Shown here: positions 1 through 5,056 of the stretch, one piece after another
How positions within the stretch are numbered: the first letter of the stretch is position 1
Layout of the letters: each line of letters begins with the position of its first letter
NCBI GenBank assembly: GCA_030682595.1
Contig: JAUXNZ010000017.1
Location: forward strand, 1-6,034
Direction of reading: 5' to 3'
DNA from: Rhodocyclaceae bacterium
GTDB lineage: Bacteria > Pseudomonadota > Gammaproteobacteria > Burkholderiales > Rhodocyclaceae
Length of the DNA stretch: 6,034 nt
Notes under the pieces: generated by a model
Told to the model about the DNA's origin: nothing
Seen by the model: only the letters and a program-made list of their open reading frames with translations
The model's database searches: none
Made by a program: the position numbers and the translations under genes

Positions 1-130
1 GCCCTGGGTGGTGATGGTGCTGCCGCCCGGCGGCTTCTTCGTGCTCGGTGCCTGGCTCCTGATCTTCGCCGCCATTGCACGACGCAAGAACGCCCGACCC
101 CTTTCGTCCCCCGCGCAGGGGGTTCGATAA
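1..130 (+). CDS. rnfE: RnfE/RsxE, C-terminal end (5' partial)
   Basis: Only the last 42 codons are present; codons begin at base 2 and the TAA stop is 128-130. The product is an integral membrane subunit of the Rnf (Rsx) complex, which couples ferredoxin:NAD electron transfer to ion movement across the inner membrane. The visible part reads PWVVMVLPPGGFFVLGAWLL and then a hydrophobic run ending in ARRKN. The LPPGGF motif followed by a last membrane helix is the usual end of RnfE, and rnfA downstream supports the call. The final dozen residues (ARPLSSPAQGVR) are hydrophilic and encoded by the beginning of dispersed repeat A, so the repeat apparently supplies both the tail and the stop codon. 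NqrD is the main alternative homologue, but the RnfA-type neighbour argues for Rnf. Confidence 0.8.
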   Translation, partial: PWVVMVLPPGGFFVLGAWLLIFAAIARRKNARPLSSPAQGVR

Positions 131-243
131 TGCTCGCTACGCTCGACTGTCTTGGGGTGCATTCGGCAACCTGCCATGCGGTTTGCGCCTGGCAGCGCGT
201 GGCGCATTTGCTCGGGGCGGCCCTGCGCAAATGCTATGTAATT
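89..243 (+). repeat. Dispersed structured repeat, copy A (short form)
   Basis: This is a GC-rich element between rnfE and rnfA. Bases 133-235 align without any gap to 3559-3661 in copy B, with 74 of 103 bases identical by hand count. The match continues gaplessly upstream through a C-run/G-run hairpin (108-112 pairing with 118-122). Best conserved are CTCGCTACGCTCG (133-145), GGGGTGC (154-160) and the 51-base 3' part (185-235, 43 of 51 identical). That part forms two stems: GCGCC 185-189 with GGCGC 201-205, and GCATTTGC 204-211 with GCAAATGC 227-234, which share two bases and so must trim or alternate. The latter encloses an invariant GGGGCGGCCC. Another small hairpin, GGCA/TGCC, lies at 165-175. 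Compared with copy B it lacks about 70 bp of 5' sequence. It is probably transcribed as part of the rnf operon; whether it acts as RNA or as a REP-like DNA element is unknown. Confidence 0.75.
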
Positions 244-258
244 AAATGCTACGTAATT
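229..258 (+). repeat. 15-bp tandem duplication
   Basis: AAATGCTATGTAATT (229-243) is followed directly by AAATGCTACGTAATT (244-258), identical at 14 of 15 positions. The first unit includes the 3' arm of the last stem of repeat A plus its short tail. Copy B has one corresponding unit (3655-3669) followed by different sequence, so the duplication is specific to copy A. The second unit ends 22 bp before the rnfA start codon and can compete for pairing with the 5' arm of the stem. Confidence 0.8.
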
Positions 259-280
259 TCATGTCGGGAGATGAGCAGCC

Positions 281-859
281 ATGCATGAATCCGCCGCCCA
301 GATCTTCATCAATGCCTTCCTCGCCAACAACTTCGTGCTGGCGATGTTCCTCGGCCTGTGCCCCTTCATCGGCGTCTCGGGCAAGCTCGAAACCGCCGTG
401 CCGATGGGCGTTGCGTCCACCTTCGTGATGCTGGTGGCCTCGTTGTGCGCCTTTGGCATCAACCTGCTGCTGGCGCGCTTTGACCTGGAGTTCCTGCGGC
501 TGATCGCCTATATCGTCATCATCGCCTCGACGGTGCAACTCGTCGAGATGGTGCTGAAGAAATACAGCCCGAGCCTGTTTCGCGCGCTGGGCAGTTATCT
601 GCCGCTGATCACCACCAACTGCGCGGTGCTCGGCGTCGCGCTGTTCCAGACGGCGCGCGAATATGATTTTGTCCAGTCGATCACCTTCGCCGTCGGTGCC
701 GGTGCCGGCTTCACCCTGGCGCTGGTGCTGATGGCCAGCGTGCGCGAACGGCTGACGCTGTCCGATGTGCCCGCCGTGGCGCAGGGCACCGCCCTGTCGC
801 TGATGCTGGCCGGCATCCTGTCGCTGGCCTTCATGGGCTTTGCCGGCTTGGGCGGCTAG
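281..859 (+). CDS. rnfA: Electron transport complex subunit RnfA/RsxA
   Basis: The 192-residue product has the normal RnfA length. It is a polytopic inner-membrane subunit of the Rnf complex that, with RnfE, forms the membrane core carrying a [2Fe-2S] cluster in the electron path. Family signatures are NNFVLAMFLGLCPFIGVSG near the N-terminus and LITTNCAVLGVAL in the middle. Cys27 (first helix) and Cys114 (fourth helix) match the Cys pair known in the family as cluster ligands. About six hydrophobic segments are visible, near residues 8-30, 41-63, 71-92, 103-124, 132-152 and 166-188. The ATG at 281 is chosen because GGGAG (266-270) lies 10 nt upstream; nearby ATGs at 271 and 285 are out of frame. 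The homologue NqrE is disfavoured because the LGLCPF and LETA wording is RnfA-like. A 150-bp repeat-filled gap separates it from rnfE, and the next gene follows after 1 nt. Confidence 0.93.
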   Translation: MHESAAQIFINAFLANNFVLAMFLGLCPFIGVSGKLETAVPMGVASTFVMLVASLCAFGINLLLARFDLEFLRLIAYIVIIASTVQLVEMVLKKYSPSLFRALGSYLPLITTNCAVLGVALFQTAREYDFVQSITFAVGAGAGFTLALVLMASVRERLTLSDVPAVAQGTALSLMLAGILSLAFMGFAGLGG

Positions 860-860
860 C

Positions 861-1046
861 GTGTCCCTCTATCTGACCACCATTGGGTTGATTTTCACGC
901 TGCTGCTGGCGGGTATCGGCGTGGATCGCCTGTATCGGTCGTTCGCCGCGAAGAACCCGCGCCTGGGGCCGTTTCGCAAGAGCGAAGGGTGCGGATGCTG
1001 TTCGGGCGGGAGCGGCTGCGGTGACGACGCGGCTTGTTCGCGCTGA
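861..1046 (+). CDS. Small single-pass membrane protein with Cys-rich C-terminus, coupled to rnfA
   Basis: The 61-residue product has one hydrophobic helix (about residues 3-21) and a basic stretch (DRLYRSFAAKN...RK). It ends in a Gly/Cys-rich tail with Cys at 44, 46, 47, 53 and 59 (GCGCCSGGSGCG). The GTG at 861 is preferred: it lies 1 nt after the rnfA stop, suiting translational coupling, and puts the helix at the extreme N-terminus. An in-frame TTG at 840 inside rnfA would add seven residues (MPAWAAS). No strong Shine-Dalgarno is visible for either start. I do not recognise a named family. The layout resembles two known kinds of protein: NqrM (DUF539), an iron-delivery/maturation factor for the related Na+-NQR complex, and FeoB-associated Cys-rich membrane proteins. 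A role in metal or Fe-S cluster supply to Rnf is inferred from layout and position only. Confidence 0.75.
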   Translation: MSLYLTTIGLIFTLLLAGIGVDRLYRSFAAKNPRLGPFRKSEGCGCCSGGSGCGDDAACSR

Positions 1047-1055
1047 CGCCGGGCC

Positions 1056-2318
1056 CTAGTGCCTGACGTCTTCCAACTGGCTGACGGCGTCGTGTTGCCG
1101 CTGGTTGGCTTCGTGATGGCGCTTGATCAGTAGCATGATGCCGGCGACAAACAGGCCAAACATGGCGATCACCCAGTAGATGTGCACCCCGACCATGATC
1201 AGCACCGAATAGGTGCCGGTCATGACTAGGATGGCAATGTTCTCGTTGAAATTCTGCACCGCGATGGAGTGGCCGGCGCCCATCAGAATGTGGCCGCGGT
1301 GCTGGAGCAGGGCGTTCATCGGCACGACGAAGAAGCCCGACAGCATGCCGATCAACACCATCAGCGCCATGGCGACCCAGGTGTCGCGGACGACGACCAT
1401 CACCAGAACGATAATGCCCATGGCAATGCCGAGCGGAATGACCCGCAGGGACTTGCGCAAGGTGATCACGCGCGCCGCCAGCACCGCGCCGATGGCGATG
1501 CCGACGGCGACAACGCCTTGCAGCATGCTGGCCTTGGATAGGTCGAGATTGAGCGCCACCTTCGACCATTCGATGACGATGAACTGCAAGGTGGCGCCGG
1601 CGCCCCAGAACAGGGTGGTCACCGCCAGCGAGATCTGACCGAGCTTGTCGCGCCACAAGAGTTGCACGCAGTGCTTGAACTCGTGAAACAGGTAGATCGG
1701 GTTCTTCTTGAGCGGTTTGTGGTCGACGCCGGTATCGGGCACATACAGATTGAAGAGCGCGGCCACCACATACAGCCCGCCGATGATCAGGAGACTCATC
1801 TCGGCGATAGTGTCGATGCCGGTGTCGAGCACCGGAAAGTCGAGGGAGAGCAGGTTCTGGGCGATGGCCGGATTGATCATCAGGCCGCCCAGCACCACGC
1901 CCAGCACGATTGCGCCTACCGTCAGGCCCTCGATCCAGCCGTTGGCGATGACCAGTTGGCGGTGCGGCAGGTATTCGGTGAGGATGCCGTATTTGGCCGG
2001 CGAGTAGGCGGCGGCGCCAAGACCGACCACGGCGTAGGCCAGGAGCGGGTGCAGGTGAAAGAACATCAGCGAGCAGCCGAAGATCTTGATGCCGTTGCTG
2101 ATGAACATGACGCGCCACTTGGGCATCGAGTCGGCAAAGGCGCCGACGAAGGCGGCCAGCGCCACATAGGAAACGGTGAAGAAGGTTTTCAGCAGGGGTT
2201 CGTATTCCGCCGGGGACTGCAGGTCGCGCAGGATGGCGATGGCGGCGATCAGCAGTGCGTTGTCGGCGAGTGCGGAAAAAAACTGCGCCGCCATGATGAC
2301 GTAGAACCCGGGTTTCAT
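1056..2318 (-). CDS. lplT: Lysophospholipid transporter LplT (MFS)
   Basis: The 420-residue product is a major facilitator superfamily permease. In the E. coli family member, LplT flips lysophospholipids such as lysophosphatidylethanolamine across the inner membrane for re-acylation by Aas. Matches to that family are clear: AAQFFSALADNALL (residues 10-23, with the DN pair at 19-20), an MFS motif-A-like GAFADSMPKWRVM (59-71), and GLGAAAYSPAKYGIL (99-113). About twelve hydrophobic segments follow one another. The protein is slightly longer than the E. coli one (397 residues, recalled) because of a charged His/Gln-rich C-terminal tail. No aas acyltransferase gene lies in the window. The ATG at 2318 fits where the conserved region begins, although no Shine-Dalgarno precedes it. 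The gene is convergent with the Cys-rich gene across 9 bp and divergent from the LysR gene. Confidence 0.9.
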   Translation of the reverse strand: MKPGFYVIMAAQFFSALADNALLIAAIAILRDLQSPAEYEPLLKTFFTVSYVALAAFVGAFADSMPKWRVMFISNGIKIFGCSLMFFHLHPLLAYAVVGLGAAAYSPAKYGILTEYLPHRQLVIANGWIEGLTVGAIVLGVVLGGLMINPAIAQNLLSLDFPVLDTGIDTIAEMSLLIIGGLYVVAALFNLYVPDTGVDHKPLKKNPIYLFHEFKHCVQLLWRDKLGQISLAVTTLFWGAGATLQFIVIEWSKVALNLDLSKASMLQGVVAVGIAIGAVLAARVITLRKSLRVIPLGIAMGIIVLVMVVVRDTWVAMALMVLIGMLSGFFVVPMNALLQHRGHILMGAGHSIAVQNFNENIAILVMTGTYSVLIMVGVHIYWVIAMFGLFVAGIMLLIKRHHEANQRQHDAVSQLEDVRH

Positions 2319-2372
2319 GGCGGGCGGTTATATCACGAAAGTGTGTTGGAAATTTGAACATAAGCCCACTTG

Positions 2373-2398
2373 ATGTCACGTATCCCCTTTACTGACAT
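2373..2398. promoter_or_regulatory. Inverted repeat ATGTCA-N14-TGACAT, candidate operator
   Basis: ATGTCA (2373-2378) and TGACAT (2393-2398) are perfect reverse complements 14 bp apart. The centre is about 67 bp upstream of the lplT start, where a regulator of lplT could bind. The arms are short, so chance cannot be excluded. Confidence 0.35.
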
Positions 2399-2421
2399 GG
2401 GAAATATTCGTTGGGCGTTCG

Positions 2422-2440
2422 CATATCAAGCTTTCTTATG
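2422..2440. promoter_or_regulatory. LysR-type T-N11-A dyad, candidate autoregulatory operator
   Basis: The 19 bases CATATCAAGCTTTCTTATG have dyad symmetry at six of nine pairs (CATA...TATG outside, AA...TT inside). They contain T-N11-A (2426 to 2438), the loose consensus for LysR-type sites. The centre at 2431 lies 69 bp upstream of the lysR start, a normal place for an autoregulatory site. Confidence 0.35.
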
Positions 2441-2487
2441 TAGATGATTTGTGTTTGAATATCGAGTTATTACAAAAATCAGAGACC

Positions 2488-2495
2488 GAGGGGAG
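2488..2495 (+). promoter_or_regulatory. Ribosome binding site deciding the lysR start
   Basis: GAGGGGAG lies 4 nt before the ATG at 2500 (the AGGGG core ends 6 nt before it). This strong Shine-Dalgarno favours 2500 over the in-frame TTG at 2449, which would add 17 residues not typical of the N-terminus of this family. Confidence 0.8.
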
Positions 2496-2499
2496 TTTC

Positions 2500-3405
2500 A
2501 TGGCTGATCGCAGACTTCAGGTATTTCACGCCGTCGCCAAACAGCTTTCGTTCACCAAGGCCGCCGAGGTGTTGTTCATGACGCAGCCGGCGGTGACGTT
2601 CCAGATCAAGCAACTCGAAGAGCACTTCAACACGCGCCTGTTCGATCGCGGTCATGGCCGCATTTCGCTCACGCCGGCGGGTGAACTGGTGCTGACCTAT
2701 GCCGAGAAAATTCTCGGCCTCTCCGGCGAAATGGACGTGCGTCTCTCCGAGATGACCGGCGAGATTGGCGGTTCGCTGCTGGTGGGCGCCAGTACCACCA
2801 TTGCCGAATTCCTGCTGCCGCGCATCCTGGGCGAATTCAAGGCCAAGTATCCGAATGTCAAGCCCTGCCTGGTGGTGGCCAACTCCGAATCCATCGAAAC
2901 CCGCGTCGCCGAGCACACCATCGACATCGGCTTCATCGAGTCGCCTTCGCACCAGCCCAACCTGCAAACCGAAATCTGCTGCGAGGACGAATTGCAGATC
3001 ATCTGCAGCCCGAAATTCCCGCTGGCGCGCATGAAGGAAGTCACGCCACAGCAACTGATCGAATATCCCTTCGTTTCACGCGAACCCGGCTCGGGCACCC
3101 GCGAGTTCACCGAGGTCTATCTGCAAAAAAATGGCGTCAATATCGAACACATGATGCCGGTGATGGAACTGGGCAGCCCGCTCGCCTTGCTCGAGGTCGT
3201 CGAAACCGGCCTAGGCTATGCCATCGCTTCGCGCACCTCGGTGCTGAAGGCCCTGCGGCTGGGCGATCTGGTTTCGATTCCGCTCAAGCCGCGCCTGACC
3301 CGCCAGTTGTCAATGGTCTACCCGAAGGAAAAGTTCCGTTCGCGACTGGTGACGGCCTTCGTTGATTTTACGACCGACAGGCTCAAAGAGTACAAGGGCA
3401 AGTAA
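2500..3405 (+). CDS. LysR-type transcriptional regulator, CysL/YeiE-like
   Basis: The 301-residue product has the standard length for a LysR-family DNA-binding regulator. The winged helix-turn-helix occupies about residues 5-63, with the family pattern SFTKAAEVLFMTQPAVTFQI (17-36) followed by QLEEHFNTRLFDR. A linker helix leads to a periplasmic-binding-protein-like effector domain from about residue 91. ASTTIAE (97-103), DIGFIES (142-148) and REPGSGTRE (194-202) resemble the CysL (Bacillus) and YeiE (E. coli) branch, which is linked to sulfite/sulfur metabolism. That branch is a recalled resemblance and the effector cannot be read from sequence; CbbR-like or other LysR branches are the alternatives. 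It is transcribed away from lplT, and LysR proteins often control the divergent neighbour. A stem-loop and repeat B follow, so it is probably monocistronic. Confidence 0.88.
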   Translation: MADRRLQVFHAVAKQLSFTKAAEVLFMTQPAVTFQIKQLEEHFNTRLFDRGHGRISLTPAGELVLTYAEKILGLSGEMDVRLSEMTGEIGGSLLVGASTTIAEFLLPRILGEFKAKYPNVKPCLVVANSESIETRVAEHTIDIGFIESPSHQPNLQTEICCEDELQIICSPKFPLARMKEVTPQQLIEYPFVSREPGSGTREFTEVYLQKNGVNIEHMMPVMELGSPLALLEVVETGLGYAIASRTSVLKALRLGDLVSIPLKPRLTRQLSMVYPKEKFRSRLVTAFVDFTTDRLKEYKGK

Positions 3406-3406
3406 C

Positions 3407-3443
3407 TTTCATGATGCGTGAGCTACGCCCCCGCACCATGAAA
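3407..3443 (+). terminator. Stem-loop just downstream of lysR
   Basis: TTTCATG (3407-3413) and CATGAAA (3437-3443) are perfect reverse complements starting 2 bp after the lysR stop. Within them, GCGT (3416-3419) can pair with ACGC (3425-3428). There is no T-run after it, so it is not a typical intrinsic terminator. It could be a mRNA 3'-end stabiliser, the edge of the repeat, or a chance dyad. Confidence 0.3.
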
Positions 3444-3669
3444 ACGCCCGCCCCCCTTTGTGCGCCGTTGGCGCATCCCTCGCTTTGCTCGGGACCGCTG
3501 CTGCGCAGCGTCCTGCGTCCTGCGGCCTTGTGCCCCCCTCGCGGGGGGGGCGCTACGTCTCGCTACGCTCGGATATCACGGGGTGCTCCGATTTGCCGTG
3601 TTTACGGGTTGCGGCTGGCGCCGCGTGCCGCGTTTGCTTGGGGCGGCCCGGCGCAAACGCTGCGTAGTT
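3442..3669 (+). repeat. Dispersed structured repeat, copy B (long form)
   Basis: This fills most of the gap between lysR and alr, in the same orientation relative to the downstream gene as copy A. The 3' part (3559-3661) matches copy A without gaps. It has a C6/G6 hairpin (3533-3538 with 3543-3548), a CCGT/ACGG hairpin (3596-3599 with 3604-3607), and two conserved stems: GCGGC 3611-3615 with GCCGC 3627-3631, and GCGTTTGC 3630-3637 with GCAAACGC 3653-3660. The 5' part (3461-3526) is absent from copy A; it holds the hairpin TGCGCC-gtt-GGCGCA (3461-3475) and the palindrome GCTGCGCAGC (3500-3509). Short matches before both C-runs (AACGCCCG and CCCTTT) suggest a shared 5' border. It ends 26 bp before the alr start. 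Three overlapping reading frames here have no recognisable product and are artefacts of GC-rich sequence. Confidence 0.75.
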
Positions 3670-3695
3670 CACGTTAATTCCTTCCGGCGCTGGTC

Positions 3696-4805
3696 ATGTC
3701 TCGTCCGATTCGCGCCACGATTGACCTTGCCGCCCTGCGGCACAACTTCGGCGTTGCCCGCCGCCATGCCGGTACGGCCAGACTGTGGAGCGTGGTCAAG
3801 GCGAATGCTTACGGCCATGGTCTGAACCGCGCTGTAGATGCACTGGCCGGCCTGACCGACGGTTTCGCCCTCATCGAACTCGATCGTGCCGTGGCCTTGC
3901 GCGAAGCCGGACTCAAGCTGCCGATCCTGATGCTCGAAGGTTTTTATACCGCCGATGAGGTGCCGCTGTTCATCGAACATCGCCTGATTCCAGTGCTGCA
4001 CCGGCCTGATCAGATACACACGCTGCTCGCTGCCGACTGGCCGGCCACGCTGCCGGTCTACCTGAAGCTTGACACCGGCATGCACCGGCTGGGTTTCGCT
4101 GCCGTCGGGCTGGCCGCCGCCCGCGCCGCGCTGGCCGGCAGGGTGGCCGACATTACCCTGATGACGCACTTTGCCGACGCCGATGGTCCGCGCGGCGTTG
4201 ACTGGCAGCTCAAGCGCTTTGCCGCGCTGACTGCCGGCATGGAGTTGCCGCGCTCCCTGGCCAACTCGGCCGCGCTGCTGCGCTACCCGCACGCACTGGG
4301 CGACTGGGCGCGTCCCGGCATCATGCTGTATGGCGGCTCGCCGTTTCCGCAACTGAAATCAGCCGCCGAACTCGACCTCCAGCCGGTGATGACCCTGCAA
4401 AGCGAGATCATCGCCGTGCAGACGCTGGCGGTCGGGGACAGCGTTGGCTATGGCTGTACCTTTACCGCTGACCGTCCCATGCGTGTCGGCGTCGTCGCCT
4501 GCGGCTATGCCGACGGCTATCCGCGCCACGCACCAACCGGCACCCCCGTGCTGGTGGATGGCATCCGCACGCGCACCCTCGGCCGCGTGTCGATGGACAA
4601 GCTCTGCGTAGACCTAACCGACCTGCCCGCAAAAGTCGGCGCTGGCGGGAAGGCGGCAAATGAAGTGGTCACCGGGACGACGGTGACCCTGTGGGGCCGG
4701 ACAGGGGAAACCGTGCTGCCCGCCGACGAAGTGGCCACGGCTGCCGGCACCATCAGCTATGAACTGTTCTGCGCTCTCGCAGCACGAGTTAGTGTGCTAG
4801 ATTGA
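3696..4805 (+). CDS. alr: Alanine racemase
   Basis: The 369-residue product is a PLP-dependent enzyme that interconverts L- and D-alanine, giving cytoplasmic D-Ala for peptidoglycan. The N-terminal TIM barrel has the PLP lysine in VVKANAYGHG (Lys35, Tyr39). KLDTGMHRLG (124-133) carries the lysine that is carbamylated in the family (Lys124) and the PLP-contacting Arg131. RPGIMLYG (206-213) lies at the barrel end. The C-terminal domain supplies the catalytic Tyr252 in VGYGCTF and the GYADGYPR and GRVSMD motifs. All key residues are present, so it should be active. Two oddities: a Gly/Ala/Thr-rich stretch (about 315-329) seems inserted before the usual TVTLWG strand, and the last codons (cga gtt agt gtg cta gat) use codons rare in the rest of the gene. 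The ATG at 3696 has no good Shine-Dalgarno. Being catabolic DadX instead is less likely, as no dadA is seen. Confidence 0.95.
   Translation: MSRPIRATIDLAALRHNFGVARRHAGTARLWSVVKANAYGHGLNRAVDALAGLTDGFALIELDRAVALREAGLKLPILMLEGFYTADEVPLFIEHRLIPVLHRPDQIHTLLAADWPATLPVYLKLDTGMHRLGFAAVGLAAARAALAGRVADITLMTHFADADGPRGVDWQLKRFAALTAGMELPRSLANSAALLRYPHALGDWARPGIMLYGGSPFPQLKSAAELDLQPVMTLQSEIIAVQTLAVGDSVGYGCTFTADRPMRVGVVACGYADGYPRHAPTGTPVLVDGIRTRTLGRVSMDKLCVDLTDLPAKVGAGGKAANEVVTGTTVTLWGRTGETVLPADEVATAAGTISYELFCALAARVSVLD
4781..4803 (+). promoter_or_regulatory. Candidate promoter/operator of the TA-like cassette at the alr 3' end
   Basis: AGCAC (4781-4785) and GTGCT (4794-4798) form a 5-bp inverted repeat with an 8-bp spacer. 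It overlaps TGCTAGATT (4795-4803), which resembles an extended -10 element (TG-n-TAGATT). Transcription would start about 20 bp before the antitoxin start. No convincing -35 is seen. TA operons often repress themselves through such overlapping dyads, but here this is inference from weak matches. Confidence 0.25.
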
Positions 4806-4829
4806 CTTGCATACTTATGGAGACTTCGC

Positions 4830-5054
4830 ATGAACCCTCTTGACCGAATTACTTTCGACGCCGCGCAATGCGGCGGTCGGCCGTGCATTCGGCATCTGCG
4901 CATCCGGGTCAAGGATGTGCTGGATTTGCTTGCCGCAGGCGCGTCACACGAAGAAATCCTGACTGATTATCCTTACCTCGAGCCAGAGGATATTTCGGCG
5001 GTGCTGGCATATGCGGCAGCCCAGGTTGATCACCTCATATTGAGAGCTGCCTGA
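4830..5054 (+). CDS. DUF433 family protein, likely antitoxin
   Basis: The 74-residue product matches the DUF433 pattern: an ITFD-type first strand, CGGRPCIRHLRIRV (residues 14-27; the family usually reads CGGKPCIRGTRIPV), VLDLLAAGASHEEIL and DYPYLEPEDISAVLAYAA (46-63). It is a small helix-turn-helix-like domain that in many genomes sits directly before a DUF5615 PIN-like gene and is taken to be the antitoxin. GGAG (4819-4822) lies 7 nt before the ATG. It begins 24 bp after alr and ends 2 bp before the next gene, so the pair is very likely co-translated. Base composition is visibly less GC-rich than in alr and radA. The HL in place of GT in the central motif is unusual. The family assignment is firm; the antitoxin role is by analogy. 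Confidence 0.85.
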   Translation: MNPLDRITFDAAQCGGRPCIRHLRIRVKDVLDLLAAGASHEEILTDYPYLEPEDISAVLAYAAAQVDHLILRAA

Positions 5055-5056
5055 GC

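Larger units (their letters stand above)
2319..2499. promoter_or_regulatory. Divergent lplT / lysR control region
   Basis: These 181 bp separate two divergent start codons and are clearly richer in A+T than the flanking genes, as expected for promoters. They hold two dyads described separately, and a 7-bp inverted pair ACATAAG (2358-2364) / CTTATGT (2435-2441). On the minus strand TATAAC (complement of 2327-2332) could be a -10 element for lplT; it would start transcription within a few bases of the ATG, consistent with the missing ribosome binding site. For lysR, TTGGGC (2411-2416) with a TTATGT-like element near 2436-2441 is the best pair seen, but it is weak and its spacing is long. The assignment of control elements is inference. 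Confidence 0.55.

Noticed and set aside
1021..1080. Possible shared terminator between the rnf operon and lplT
   Set aside because: Apart from the 6-bp palindrome GGGCCC there is no stem with a T-run on either strand in or around the 9-bp gap.
1662..2357. 231-codon open frame on the plus strand opposite lplT
   Set aside because: Asp/Gly/Gln/His-rich translation typical of the antisense frame of a membrane protein gene; no family resemblance and it overlaps a secure gene throughout.
895..2379. 494-codon open frame on the minus strand overlapping lplT
   Set aside because: Its translation is rich in Arg, Ala, Gly and His with no membrane segments or known motif, while the frame used by lplT (1056-2318) gives a clear family match. 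It is a GC-rich shadow.
2358..2441. ACATAAG / CTTATGT inverted pair spaced about 70 bp as a DNA-looping operator
   Set aside because: Seven-base arms this far apart in an A+T-rich region are quite likely by chance; it is mentioned only inside the control-region entry.
3440..3670. Riboswitch or T-box upstream of alr
   Set aside because: No known riboswitch core or T-box sequence is recognisable, and the same element occurs before rnfA, so a ligand-specific alr leader is unlikely.
3411..3825. Three overlapping plus-strand open frames across repeat B
   Set aside because: They lie over the structured repeat, are Arg/Cys/Pro-rich, and the longest runs into alr out of frame. The repeat explains the sequence.
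3669..4352. 227-codon minus-strand frame opposite alr
   Set aside because: Antisense shadow of alr with biased composition and no motif.
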